In this document: positions 23,554 through 29,973 of the stretch, piece after piece | Position numbering within the stretch: position 1 is the first letter of the stretch | How the letters are laid out: the number at the start of each line of letters is the position of its first letter | From: Planctomycetales bacterium | GTDB taxonomy: Bacteria; 4484-113; JAFGCY01 | NCBI GenBank assembly: GCA_024645305.1 | Contig: JAHEFU010000007.1 | Span: 1-29,973, forward strand | Reading direction: 5' to 3' | Length of the DNA stretch: 29,973 nucleotides | The notes under the pieces: generated by a model | Seen by the model: only the letters and a program-made list of their open reading frames with translations | Database searches by the model: none | What the model was told of the DNA's origin: nothing | Position numbers and translations under genes: made by a program

Positions 23554-23689
23554 TGGGGAAACGGGCGTTATCTTTAACTGCCGGGAGGCGTCTTAGGATT
23601 CAGGTTGCGCATCCTTGAAGTGCAGCCGATCCCTCATACTGCGGGAACCTGGACTGCTGCTCCCGCTGCAGGCCTGGTGTACCGCTGCT

Positions 23690-23714
23690 GGCTGTCCTCC
23701 GGGCAGCCTTTTTT
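23690..23714 (+). terminator. Rho-independent terminator of the lipoprotein operon
   Basis: GGCTGTCC (23690-23697) pairs with GGGCAGCC (23701-23708) in an eight-base-pair stem with one G-T wobble and a three-base loop, followed by six Ts (23709-23714). It ends the plus-strand operon 137 bases after its last stop and touches the stop of the convergent dioxygenase gene. A second stem, GCGGGA/TCCCGC (23641-23666), lies upstream. Confidence 0.88.
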
Positions 23715-24711
23715 AACCTGACTGGGCATCCTCGCCCGCGATCCGGCCGATGAAGTCACCGTCCTCCAGCAGGCCGGCGGTATCAGCGATCATGGAAATG
23801 ACCCGCGCATCAGGCTCGAAATCCCCACTGTCATGCAGCTGCATGAACAACCGGGTGGCTGAAGCAAGCTCACGGCTCAGGCTCTCTATGTATCTCTGCT
23901 GGGCCTCGGCATCCATTACCGGGAGGCGCAGCCTGAGCTCCTGACGCAGTGCGCCCCAGGTATCCAGGCTGTTGAACTCCCTGAGCAGGCGCTCCTCGCG
24001 CACGGCCAGTCCACTGCGTCCAGCCGCATTGCGCATCCGCTGCAGGCGACGCAGCAGTTCCGCATTGTGGCGCAGCCAGGTCGGGAAGTCTCCCTGGATC
24101 TCGCTGCCGCGACGGCTGATCTGCTCTTCCGGCAGCAGGAAGAAAGCCTCGCCAGTTGTGACCTGGATCCGCCCTTCGTCCAGGTCAAATATCCGCGCAT
24201 CTGCTTTCACATTCTCACTGCGCTCGTCACACCCGTATAGATGCAGGCTGACGAAGGGTGACTCGTCGATGTTGCCCATCTGATGGATCAGCTCGTGGTT
24301 TACCGCCACAACGCTTCCGGGCTCAAACGTGCAACGCTCAAGTGTTGACAGGATCCCTTCCGCTTCATCGAAGATGGCGTGTTCCGCCCTGCCGTAGAGC
24401 CGCACCGCCCCCCACATGGTGTAGCCGTGGTCGTGGATCGCGGACATGTCACCCTCACGCCAGGACATCACCATCAGCTCGAAGCTGCCTGCGTCATGCA
24501 CCATGGCCCGTCCGTAGGAGTCGGAATCCGGATGGTCGAAGCGGGTCCACGCTGCCAGATCATCCGCGGTGATACTGCACTGCTCCAGCAGCAGGACTGC
24601 CATTTCGGGTGACTTTGACGACTGCGCGCGGACTGCCTCCAGCAGTTCGGCGACGCTGCGGGGCAGCGCGGAGGCGGATGCATCCGGCAGTCTCTGATTG
24701 CTGTCTGACAT
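23713..24711 (-). CDS. Cysteine dioxygenase-like thiol dioxygenase with C-terminal extension
   Basis: 332 residues, cytosolic. The cupin core (about 50-170) has the three iron-binding histidines: His93 and His95 in AIHDHGYTMWG and His143 in HELIHQMGN. It also has YGR (66-68) at the place of the substrate-binding Arg. SLHLYG (155-160) supplies the Ser-His-Tyr triad that is diagnostic for cysteine/thiol dioxygenases. Such enzymes add O2 to a thiol to form a sulfinate (cysteine to cysteine sulfinic acid). About 150 extra C-terminal residues are helical and charged and are absent from typical 200-residue bacterial enzymes; their function is unknown. GAGGAG overlaps the stop of the upstream GNAT gene, so the two are co-translated. 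Substrate may be cysteine or another small thiol. Confidence 0.85.
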   Translation of the reverse strand: MSDSNQRLPDASASALPRSVAELLEAVRAQSSKSPEMAVLLLEQCSITADDLAAWTRFDHPDSDSYGRAMVHDAGSFELMVMSWREGDMSAIHDHGYTMWGAVRLYGRAEHAIFDEAEGILSTLERCTFEPGSVVAVNHELIHQMGNIDESPFVSLHLYGCDERSENVKADARIFDLDEGRIQVTTGEAFFLLPEEQISRRGSEIQGDFPTWLRHNAELLRRLQRMRNAAGRSGLAVREERLLREFNSLDTWGALRQELRLRLPVMDAEAQQRYIESLSRELASATRLFMQLHDSGDFEPDARVISMIADTAGLLEDGDFIGRIAGEDAQSG

Positions 24712-24720
24712 AGAATCTCC

Positions 24721-25332
24721 TCAGCAGGGCTCGGCTGCATCAGGCGGGACATCGTCCAGGACAAGCTGCAGGATGGCGACATCCTGCCAGTGCCCGTCCA
24801 GCCATCCGATCTCACGCTGGACACCCACTAGTTCATACCCCAGCCGCATATTGTACGCAATGCTGGGCTCATTGTTGGCAAGGATCTTGGCAACAAGATG
24901 ATGATAGCCCAGATTCCTGCACTTTTCAATGATATGGCGCTTCAGCAGTGTACCGAGGCCGCGCCGGCGCAGTGCGCGCCGCAGATACACCGCGGTCTCG
25001 CAGGCCACGCTGCAGGCCAGCCGGTCACTGTTCACCACGTACTGCTCCAGGAAGCGTGTGAAGGCCCCGAAAGTGCGCGGGTGCGGGTCGCCGATCTGGT
25101 GCGGGGCGTTATAGGGGTGGCTCCAGGAATCCGGGCAGTTGATGCTGTGCGGCCAGGGCACCGCGGCGTCAACATCAGACTGGCTGATGCAGTGGTACAC
25201 GATCCAGCAGTCCGCGTCTGCGCTGAGCACATTGACAACCTCTTCCGCCGGGTCGCTGGCATGGCGCTGGGCCAGGCTGGCAATGCTTGAGCGCCCGCTG
25301 CCTTCACCATGGATCAGCAGGTCGAGCATCAT
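24721..25332 (-). CDS. GNAT acyltransferase, phosphinothricin acetyltransferase-like
   Basis: 203 residues. The C-terminal half is a clear GNAT core: ETAVYLRRALRRRGLGTLL (the acyl-CoA pyrophosphate loop RRxGxG), NEPSIAYNMRLGYELVG (motif B) and REIGWLDGHWQDVAILQ, the pattern of the Bar/PAT/MddA subfamily that N-acylates small amino compounds. The N-terminal 95 residues are not obviously like canonical members but read as coherent protein. Its ATG overlaps the stop of the decayed OSBS/NSAR gene upstream (ATGA at 25332-25329), and the dioxygenase gene follows nine bases later. In Geobacillus an N-succinyltransferase of this superfamily works with NSAR to invert D-amino acids. By analogy this enzyme may acylate amino acids, but that is inference. 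Confidence 0.82.
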   Translation of the reverse strand: MMLDLLIHGEGSGRSSIASLAQRHASDPAEEVVNVLSADADCWIVYHCISQSDVDAAVPWPHSINCPDSWSHPYNAPHQIGDPHPRTFGAFTRFLEQYVVNSDRLACSVACETAVYLRRALRRRGLGTLLKRHIIEKCRNLGYHHLVAKILANNEPSIAYNMRLGYELVGVQREIGWLDGHWQDVAILQLVLDDVPPDAAEPC

Positions 25333-25863
25333 TTGCCAGGCTCCAGTATCTCAACATGTTCCGTCAGTCTGGAGATACAGTCCTCATCAAGCTCAACGGG
25401 GGGGGTGCGCCGATAGCAATGTGTCCGTCCGGATCCATCGTGAGGGGATTCAGGACAATGTCCTCGTGGAAGTAGCGGCTGCCGGGACTCAGGTCGTGGG
25501 CGGAGGCCAGCGGCCGGCAGGCGGCATAGCGCAGGTTGACAATCCTGCCGATCCCGGTCTCGAACTTTCCGCCAATCCAGCAGCCGAGGTTGCCCGCAAC
25601 GCAGTGCTGCAGGATCCTGACAGCATGCACCTGTCCGCTGCAAAGGGCTGCTCAAGCATCGTGAGCTACCCGGCCGCGATGATTGCCAGATAGGCAACCT
25701 GGTCCTCCCCGAAACTGCCGTTGGCATCCAGCGACCGCTCCACCCCGGCGGCACTCAGCAATACCCATGTTGCCATGCTGGTCAGTCCAACTTCTTGCTC
25801 AAGGAAGTCCTCAAGTTCATCCGGATAGAGTGCCGGAGCCGGATTGTGGCTGGCTGGAGTCAT
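25329..25863 (-). pseudogene. Decayed OSBS/NSAR-type enolase-superfamily gene
   Basis: Pieces of one enzyme can be read across frames. ATG 25863 opens a frame ending SLDANGSFGEDQVAYLAIIAAG (25861-25669), then an in-frame TAG (25668-25666), then LTMLEQPFAADR in the same frame. These match the DaNg and EQPf metal-ligand motifs. About 55 residues with the expected DES ligand and catalytic Lys are missing. The C-terminal part resumes in another frame near 25630: WIGGKFETGIGR, then HDLSPGSRYFHEDIV. At a run of eight G/C bases (25398-25405) the frame shifts again to VELDEDCISRLTEHVEILEPGK, whose stop overlaps the GNAT start. The N-terminal third also appears to be lost. The intact enzyme would be o-succinylbenzoate synthase or N-succinylamino-acid racemase. 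Confidence 0.72.
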
Positions 25864-25911
25864 GGTCTCCCCACCGGGAAGGCCAAGTATAGCAGTCCCG
25901 CCCGGGAGACC
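25864..25911. repeat. Long two-stem inverted repeat before the decayed gene
   Basis: GGTCTCCC (25864-25871) pairs perfectly with GGGAGACC (25904-25911). Inside it CGGGA (25875-25879) pairs with TCCCG (25896-25900). The apical loop contains TATACT on the minus strand (25891-25886), a -10 candidate for the operon running left. It lies between the PII gene end and the decayed racemase gene. It could be a terminator-like or regulatory dyad; no T tract is present. Confidence 0.5.
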
Positions 25912-25963
25912 CAGAACACTGAATATGGCCTCAGCCTGCGGGCCAGCTCGGCATCCCCAGTGC

Positions 25964-26305
25964 TCAGACCGCTGACTCGCCGCGCTCACCCGTGCTGATG
26001 CGGATGGCATCAACCACGTTGCTGACATAGATCTTGCCGTCGCCACGCAGGCCGGTATGGGCACACTGGCGGATCACCTCCACCACGCTGTCCACCAGCG
26101 TATCGCGGCAGACGATCTCCAGCTTGACATGCTGCACAAAGCGCACATCCTCACCGCGCAGCGGAGTGGAACCATCGGCACCGCGGCCCCGGCCATAGCC
26201 CTCCACCCTGTTCCAGGACATGCCCGACAGTCCCTCGACGGCGGACAGTCCCTGCATCACCTCGTCAAGCTTGAAGGGCTTGATATAGGCCTTGATTTCC
26301 TTCAT
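25964..26305 (-). CDS. PII-like signalling protein without Tyr51 (PII-NG type)
   Basis: 113 residues from ATG 26305, chosen because AAGGAG precedes it and the protein then starts MKEIKAYIKPFKLDEV as in GlnB/GlnK. The B-loop GDGKIYVSNVVDAIRI and C-loop STGERGESAV are conserved, implying a trimer that binds nucleotides. The T-loop is atypical: GRGRGADGSTPLRGEDVRF replaces the standard grqkGhtelYRGaEY, with Val54 at the position of uridylylated Tyr51. PII proteins without Tyr51 that are encoded beside heavy-metal RND pumps have been grouped as PII-NG. Here it is the last gene of a cusBA-like operon, 10 bases after the pump gene. It probably senses a metabolite or metal state and modulates the pump rather than nitrogen metabolism. 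Confidence 0.88.
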   Translation of the reverse strand: MKEIKAYIKPFKLDEVMQGLSAVEGLSGMSWNRVEGYGRGRGADGSTPLRGEDVRFVQHVKLEIVCRDTLVDSVVEVIRQCAHTGLRGDGKIYVSNVVDAIRISTGERGESAV

Positions 26306-26315
26306 GGCAACTCCT

Positions 26316-29300
26316 TTATGAATCTGTGGGAAGCACTTCGCGGCGTTCATCACGCTTCGGGGCGTCAGTCAGCCAGCGGTACAGCGCCGGCAGGACGAGC
26401 AGGGTCAGGAGCGTGCTGGTGACCAGACCGCCGACCACGACGACCGCCAGCGGGCGCTGCACCTCGCTGCCCGTGCCCGTGGCGAAGAGCAGCGGAATCA
26501 GCCCGAGACCGGTTGTCAACGCAGTCATCAACACGGGCCGCAGCCTCAGCAGCGCGCCCTGCACACTGGCCTTGTCAACCGGCACACCGTCACGCAGCAA
26601 CTGATTCAGATAGGTCACGAGCACCATGCCGTTCTCCAGGGCGATGCCGAACAGGGCAATGAAGCCCACCGAGGCGGGCACGCTGAGGTTCTCACCCGCA
26701 AGATACAGCCCGACGATCCCGCCGACAAGGGCCAGCGGGATGTTGAGAATGATCAGCAGGGCATTCTTCAGGCTGTTGAAGCTGGCGAACAGCAGCATGA
26801 ATACGAGTGCGAGGGTGATCGGCACGACGATCAGCAGGCGCCGGTTGGCTTCCTGCTGCAGCTGGAACTGGCCACCCCAGGAAATGATGTAGCCCGGCGG
26901 GAAGTCCACACTACCGTCAATCGCCGCCTGGGCTTCGTGCACGAAGCTGCCGATGTCGCGCCCGCGCACATTGCATTGCACGTTGATCAGGCGCTGGGTG
27001 TTCTCCCGGGTGATCGCGCGGGCACCAATGGCCTTTTCGATCGTTGCCAGGCTGCTGAGCGGTACGAGCATCCCCTCGGGAGTATGCACCATCAGCCGGC
27101 CGATGGCCTCCGGTGTGTTGCGGAACTCCTCGGCATAGCGTACGACAATGTCCCAGCGCCGGCTGCCCTCATAGATCTGCCCGGCCCCCGCACCGCCGAT
27201 GGCCGCTGCGATGACTTCCTGCACCTCGGCGATACTCAGGCCGTAGCGGGCAATCGCATCGCGCCGGATGTCCACGCGCAGCTGCGGCGTACCGCTGATC
27301 TGGTCACTGCTCACGTCCGCCGCTCCGGGGACCTCGCGGATCACCTGTTCCACCTGCTGGGCCAGCTGCTTGAGGACGGCAGTGTCCTCACCGAAGATCT
27401 TGATTGCCAGTTCCGCCTTGGTGCCGGTCACGAGCTCATCCACGGCGACTGCAATGGGCTGGCTGAAGTTGAAGGTGATCCCCGGGAAACTCTCGAATTC
27501 GTGGCTCATCAGCTCGATCAGCTGTTCACTCGTGACATTACGTTGCCATTCCCCGTGTGGCCGCAGTTCCACAAAGATCTCGGAACTGTTGACACCATGC
27601 GCGTGCGCACCGACCTCCCCGCTGCCCGTACGGGTCACCACGCGAGACACCTCGGGGAACTTCTCCAGCAGCAGGCTCTCAAAGCGCAGCATCGCCGCGG
27701 AGCTGGCCTGCAGGCTGATGCTCGGGGCGGCCGTGGCCTGCACGAGGATGTCACCCTCATCCAGCCGCGGTACGAATTCACTGCCGAGCTTCGGGAAGAT
27801 CCAGGCGGCGATGGCCAGCATCAGCAGGGCCAGTGCCACCGCCAGCCAGCGCTGGCGCACGAAGAAGCTGACGAGCGGCCGATAGGGCAGCTGCAGCATC
27901 CGCACTATCCACAGTTCGGGAAGCGCTCCGTCATCCGCAGCCCCGGAGCGCCTGGGGGCGCGCATCAGCAGGTAGCTGAACACGGGTGCGAGCATGATGG
28001 CGAACAGCAGGGATCCTCCCATCGCCAGGGCCACGGTGTAGGCCAGCGGACGGAAGGTCTTGCCCTCCACACCCTGCAGGGCGAACAGCGGGATGAAGAC
28101 GATGATGATGATCGAGATCGCGAACACGATCGGCTGGATCACCTCACCGACGGCCTGCACCACGACATGGAAGCGCGACTCCCCCGGTCGCGCCAGCCGC
28201 AGCATGCGGTCGACATTCTCCACGATCACGATCGTGCCGTCCACCATCATGCCGATGGCGATCGCCAGGCCACCGAGGCTCATCATGTTGGCACTCATGC
28301 CCGTCAGGTTCATGATGATGAAAGCGAAGCCGATGGAGAACGGGATACTCAGGGTGACAACCGCACTGGGACGCAGTCCGCCCATGAACAGCAGCAGCAC
28401 CAGCGCCACAAGTCCGATGCCCTGCACCAGTGCGGAAGTGATCGTATGGACGACCTCACCCACGAGGGTGCCCTGGTCGTAGTATGGCTTGACAACCACT
28501 CCCTCCGGCAGGATCCGGTTGATCTCCGCCAGGCGCTCCTTGACATCGTCAATCACCTCGTTCGAGTTCGTGCCGATCAGCTTGAGCACCATCCCCACGA
28601 CGGTTTCGGTCCGCCCGTCGAGGGTAGCTGCACCACGGCGTACCTCTGCCCCGGCATGGATGTCCGCCACCTGGCTGAGATACACCGGCGTGCCGTGCTC
28701 AACCTTGACGGTCACCAGCTTCAGCGCTTCTATCCCGTCGGCCAGGCCGACGCTGCGCACCACGAATTCCTCCTCGTTCTCCACGATGAACTGCGCGCCG
28801 ATGTTGGCATTGTTGGCCTCCACCGCCTCAATGATGTCATGCAGCGAGAGGTTGTAGCGCAGCAGTTCCGGCGGCTTGACCTGGATGTGGTACTGCTTGA
28901 CGTCACCGCCGATGCTCAGCACCTCCGTCACGCCGGGGACGGTCTGCAGGTTGTACTTGATGATCCAGTCGTTGAACTCCCGCAGTTCCTGCGGACTGTA
29001 CTGCCCTGTGCTGTCCTCCAGGTAGTAGAACAGGATCTGGCCCATGCCCGTGGTGGTCGGCCCCATCTCCGGCTCGCCGAAGCCCTCCGGGATCTGTTCG
29101 CTGGCATGTCCGAGACGCTCACCCACCAGCTGCCGCGCGAAGTAGATGTCCATCCCGTCCTCGAAGTAGATGTTGACAACGCTCAGTCCGTAGAGGCTGA
29201 CCGAACGGATCTGCACGAGCCGCGGCAGGCCGTTCATGGCAACCTCGATCGGGTATGTCACGAACTGCTCGACTTCCTCCGGGGCCAGGCCCTCGGTGAC

Positions 29301-29450
29301 GGCGAAGACCTGCACCATCGAGGGCGTGACGTCCGGGAAGGCGTCAACCTGCAGGCTGCGGTAGCTGTAGTAGCCGGCGCCGATGACGATCGCACAGAGG
29401 ATGATCATCAACAGCCTGCTGCGCAGGACGATTTCAATGTAATGCTGCAT
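26316..29450 (-). CDS. CusA/CzcA-type heavy-metal efflux RND pump
   Basis: 1044 residues, the normal length for HME-RND inner-membrane pumps. There are 12 membrane segments with two large periplasmic loops. The start region DAFPDVTPSMVQVF and GLAPEEVEQFVTYPIEVAMNGLP is characteristic. The proton-relay segment in TM4 reads AIAIGMMVDGTIVIVENVDR (around residue 400), with the Asp and Glu expected for the family. The second half repeats the fold (LGSEFVPRLDEGDI, GGIVGLYLAGENLSVPASVGFIALFGIALENGMVLV). It exports metal cations from periplasm or cytoplasm through a tripartite channel. The exact metal cannot be assigned from the TM4 motif by eye. GGGGGA precedes ATG 29450; the fusion-protein gene ends 11 bases upstream and the PII gene follows. 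No outer-membrane factor is inside the window. Confidence 0.95.
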   Translation of the reverse strand: MQHYIEIVLRSRLLMIILCAIVIGAGYYSYRSLQVDAFPDVTPSMVQVFAVTEGLAPEEVEQFVTYPIEVAMNGLPRLVQIRSVSLYGLSVVNIYFEDGMDIYFARQLVGERLGHASEQIPEGFGEPEMGPTTTGMGQILFYYLEDSTGQYSPQELREFNDWIIKYNLQTVPGVTEVLSIGGDVKQYHIQVKPPELLRYNLSLHDIIEAVEANNANIGAQFIVENEEEFVVRSVGLADGIEALKLVTVKVEHGTPVYLSQVADIHAGAEVRRGAATLDGRTETVVGMVLKLIGTNSNEVIDDVKERLAEINRILPEGVVVKPYYDQGTLVGEVVHTITSALVQGIGLVALVLLLFMGGLRPSAVVTLSIPFSIGFAFIIMNLTGMSANMMSLGGLAIAIGMMVDGTIVIVENVDRMLRLARPGESRFHVVVQAVGEVIQPIVFAISIIIIVFIPLFALQGVEGKTFRPLAYTVALAMGGSLLFAIMLAPVFSYLLMRAPRRSGAADDGALPELWIVRMLQLPYRPLVSFFVRQRWLAVALALLMLAIAAWIFPKLGSEFVPRLDEGDILVQATAAPSISLQASSAAMLRFESLLLEKFPEVSRVVTRTGSGEVGAHAHGVNSSEIFVELRPHGEWQRNVTSEQLIELMSHEFESFPGITFNFSQPIAVAVDELVTGTKAELAIKIFGEDTAVLKQLAQQVEQVIREVPGAADVSSDQISGTPQLRVDIRRDAIARYGLSIAEVQEVIAAAIGGAGAGQIYEGSRRWDIVVRYAEEFRNTPEAIGRLMVHTPEGMLVPLSSLATIEKAIGARAITRENTQRLINVQCNVRGRDIGSFVHEAQAAIDGSVDFPPGYIISWGGQFQLQQEANRRLLIVVPITLALVFMLLFASFNSLKNALLIILNIPLALVGGIVGLYLAGENLSVPASVGFIALFGIALENGMVLVTYLNQLLRDGVPVDKASVQGALLRLRPVLMTALTTGLGLIPLLFATGTGSEVQRPLAVVVVGGLVTSTLLTLLVLPALYRWLTDAPKRDERREVLPTDS

Positions 29451-29461
29451 GGCGGATCCCC

Positions 29462-29973
29462 CTAGTGTGCGTGCCCGGCGTGGGGATCGAAAGTGCCCTT
29501 GAGCAGTTCCGCCTTGAGCTGGAATGCTCCGCTGACAACGATTTCCTCACCGGCCTCGATGCCGGACAGGATCTCGATCCCGCTGGCCGTGCGCTGCCCG
29601 ATGAGCACGACCCGCGGCTCGAAACTGGTGCCGTGGCGCACGAAGACCAGCATGTCCTCATCAAGCTCGATCACGCTGTCGCGCGGTACGAGGATGTCAA
29701 CCTGCTCACCGTCAATCTCCACATACCCGGTCACGAACAGGCCGGGACGCAGGGCCTGGCTGGTGCGCTCGAGCACCACGCGCGCCACCGCCGTCCGCGT
29801 GGCCTCGCCCACCAGCGGTTCGATGTAGTCAATTACGCCCGTCGCGCTGTCAATGCCGTGTCCTGGATCAATCAGCACCACCATGCCCTCCCGGACATCC
29901 GCCATGTCCTGCTGGTAGATGTTCAGCCTGACCCAGACGGTGCTCATGTTGCTGATCGTAAAGAGCGGTGTGG
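29462..29973 (-). CDS. CusB/CzcB-type membrane fusion protein, C-terminal part (cut by window end)
   Basis: About 170 residues of the C-terminus are visible; the frame stays open to the window edge, so the start lies outside. PLFTISNMSTVWVRL, the VREGMVVLIDPG segment, YIEPLVGEATRTAVARVVL and LRPGLFVTGYVEI match the beta-barrel and membrane-proximal domains of RND periplasmic adaptors. The last part (VPRDSVIELDEDMLVFVRHG, GIEAGEEIVVSGAFQLKAEL) is the membrane-proximal domain. The protein ends in a His-rich tail (DPHAGHAH) that could bind metal. It would link the pump encoded 11 bases downstream to an outer-membrane channel. The in-frame ATG 29947 lies within conserved sequence and is not the true start. 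Confidence 0.92.
   Translation of the reverse strand, partial: TPLFTISNMSTVWVRLNIYQQDMADVREGMVVLIDPGHGIDSATGVIDYIEPLVGEATRTAVARVVLERTSQALRPGLFVTGYVEIDGEQVDILVPRDSVIELDEDMLVFVRHGTSFEPRVVLIGQRTASGIEILSGIEAGEEIVVSGAFQLKAELLKGTFDPHAGHAH

Noticed and set aside
26937..29465. 842-codon plus-strand ORF opposite the RND pump gene
   Set aside because: Antisense of the CusA-like gene; His/Asp/Arg-rich low-complexity translation typical of a GC-rich shadow frame.

Overview
The window is GC-rich (roughly 60%), gene-dense, ordinary bacterial chromosome. Several features point to a diderm (Gram-negative-type) bacterium: a heavy-metal RND pump with its membrane fusion protein, two lipobox lipoproteins and several signal-peptide proteins. 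I cannot assign a phylum. Family content (a bacterial aeRF1-like protein, a bacterial voltage-gated channel, M14 proteins with DxDxDG calcium-type loops, a presenilin-like membrane protein) suggests an environmental, poorly sampled lineage. Several genes have a -10-like hexamer only 6-13 bases before the start codon and no Shine-Dalgarno, so leaderless or near-leaderless transcription seems common. Other genes have clear AGGAG-type sites. I see no tRNA, rRNA, CRISPR array, insertion sequence or phage gene.

Layout. 1-2.8 kb: a secreted protein with copper-amine-oxidase-N-like stalk domains (+), an aeRF1-like protein (-) and a DEDDh exonuclease (+). 2.8-3.05 kb: a gene-free patch of short hairpins and GTCAGTG repeats. 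3.05-6.85 kb (-): an ATGA-coupled operon of an ABC-F ATPase, a WalJ-type metallo-beta-lactamase-fold protein and a membrane protein with the three hallmark motifs of presenilin/SPP aspartyl proteases. 6.9-7.8 kb (-): a one-domain voltage-gated cation channel. 7.8-8.3 kb: a non-coding region rich in palindromes. 8.3-11.1 kb (+): dnaB and purD. 11.2-12.9 kb (+): a possible 42-residue protein, a DUF4097-like lipoprotein and an NADPH-dependent FMN reductase. 12.9-14.4 kb (-): a DASS/SLC13 carboxylate transporter. 14.55-18.0 kb (-): two tandem secreted M14 carboxypeptidase homologues, one with an intact catalytic set and one that has lost it. 18.1-19.2 kb (+): an M42 aminopeptidase. 19.3-23.6 kb (+): a large multidomain lipoprotein and a secreted protein, closed by a strong terminator. 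23.7-25.9 kb (-): a decayed OSBS/NSAR-type enolase-superfamily gene, a GNAT acyltransferase and a cysteine-dioxygenase-like protein. 25.96-29.97 kb (-): the end of a CusB-like protein, a full CusA-like pump and a PII protein without the uridylylation tyrosine.

How the parts fit. The right end is a metal-efflux operon carrying a PII-NG-type sensor. The 23.7-25.9 kb operon looks like what remains of an N-acylamino-acid racemase pathway (acyltransferase plus racemase) next to a thiol dioxygenase. The middle is rich in extracytoplasmic peptidases and beta-rich surface proteins, plausible for peptide scavenging. The most unusual items are the presenilin-like protein, the paired active and inactive M14 proteins, the palindrome array before dnaB and the hairpin cluster at 2.8-3.05 kb.
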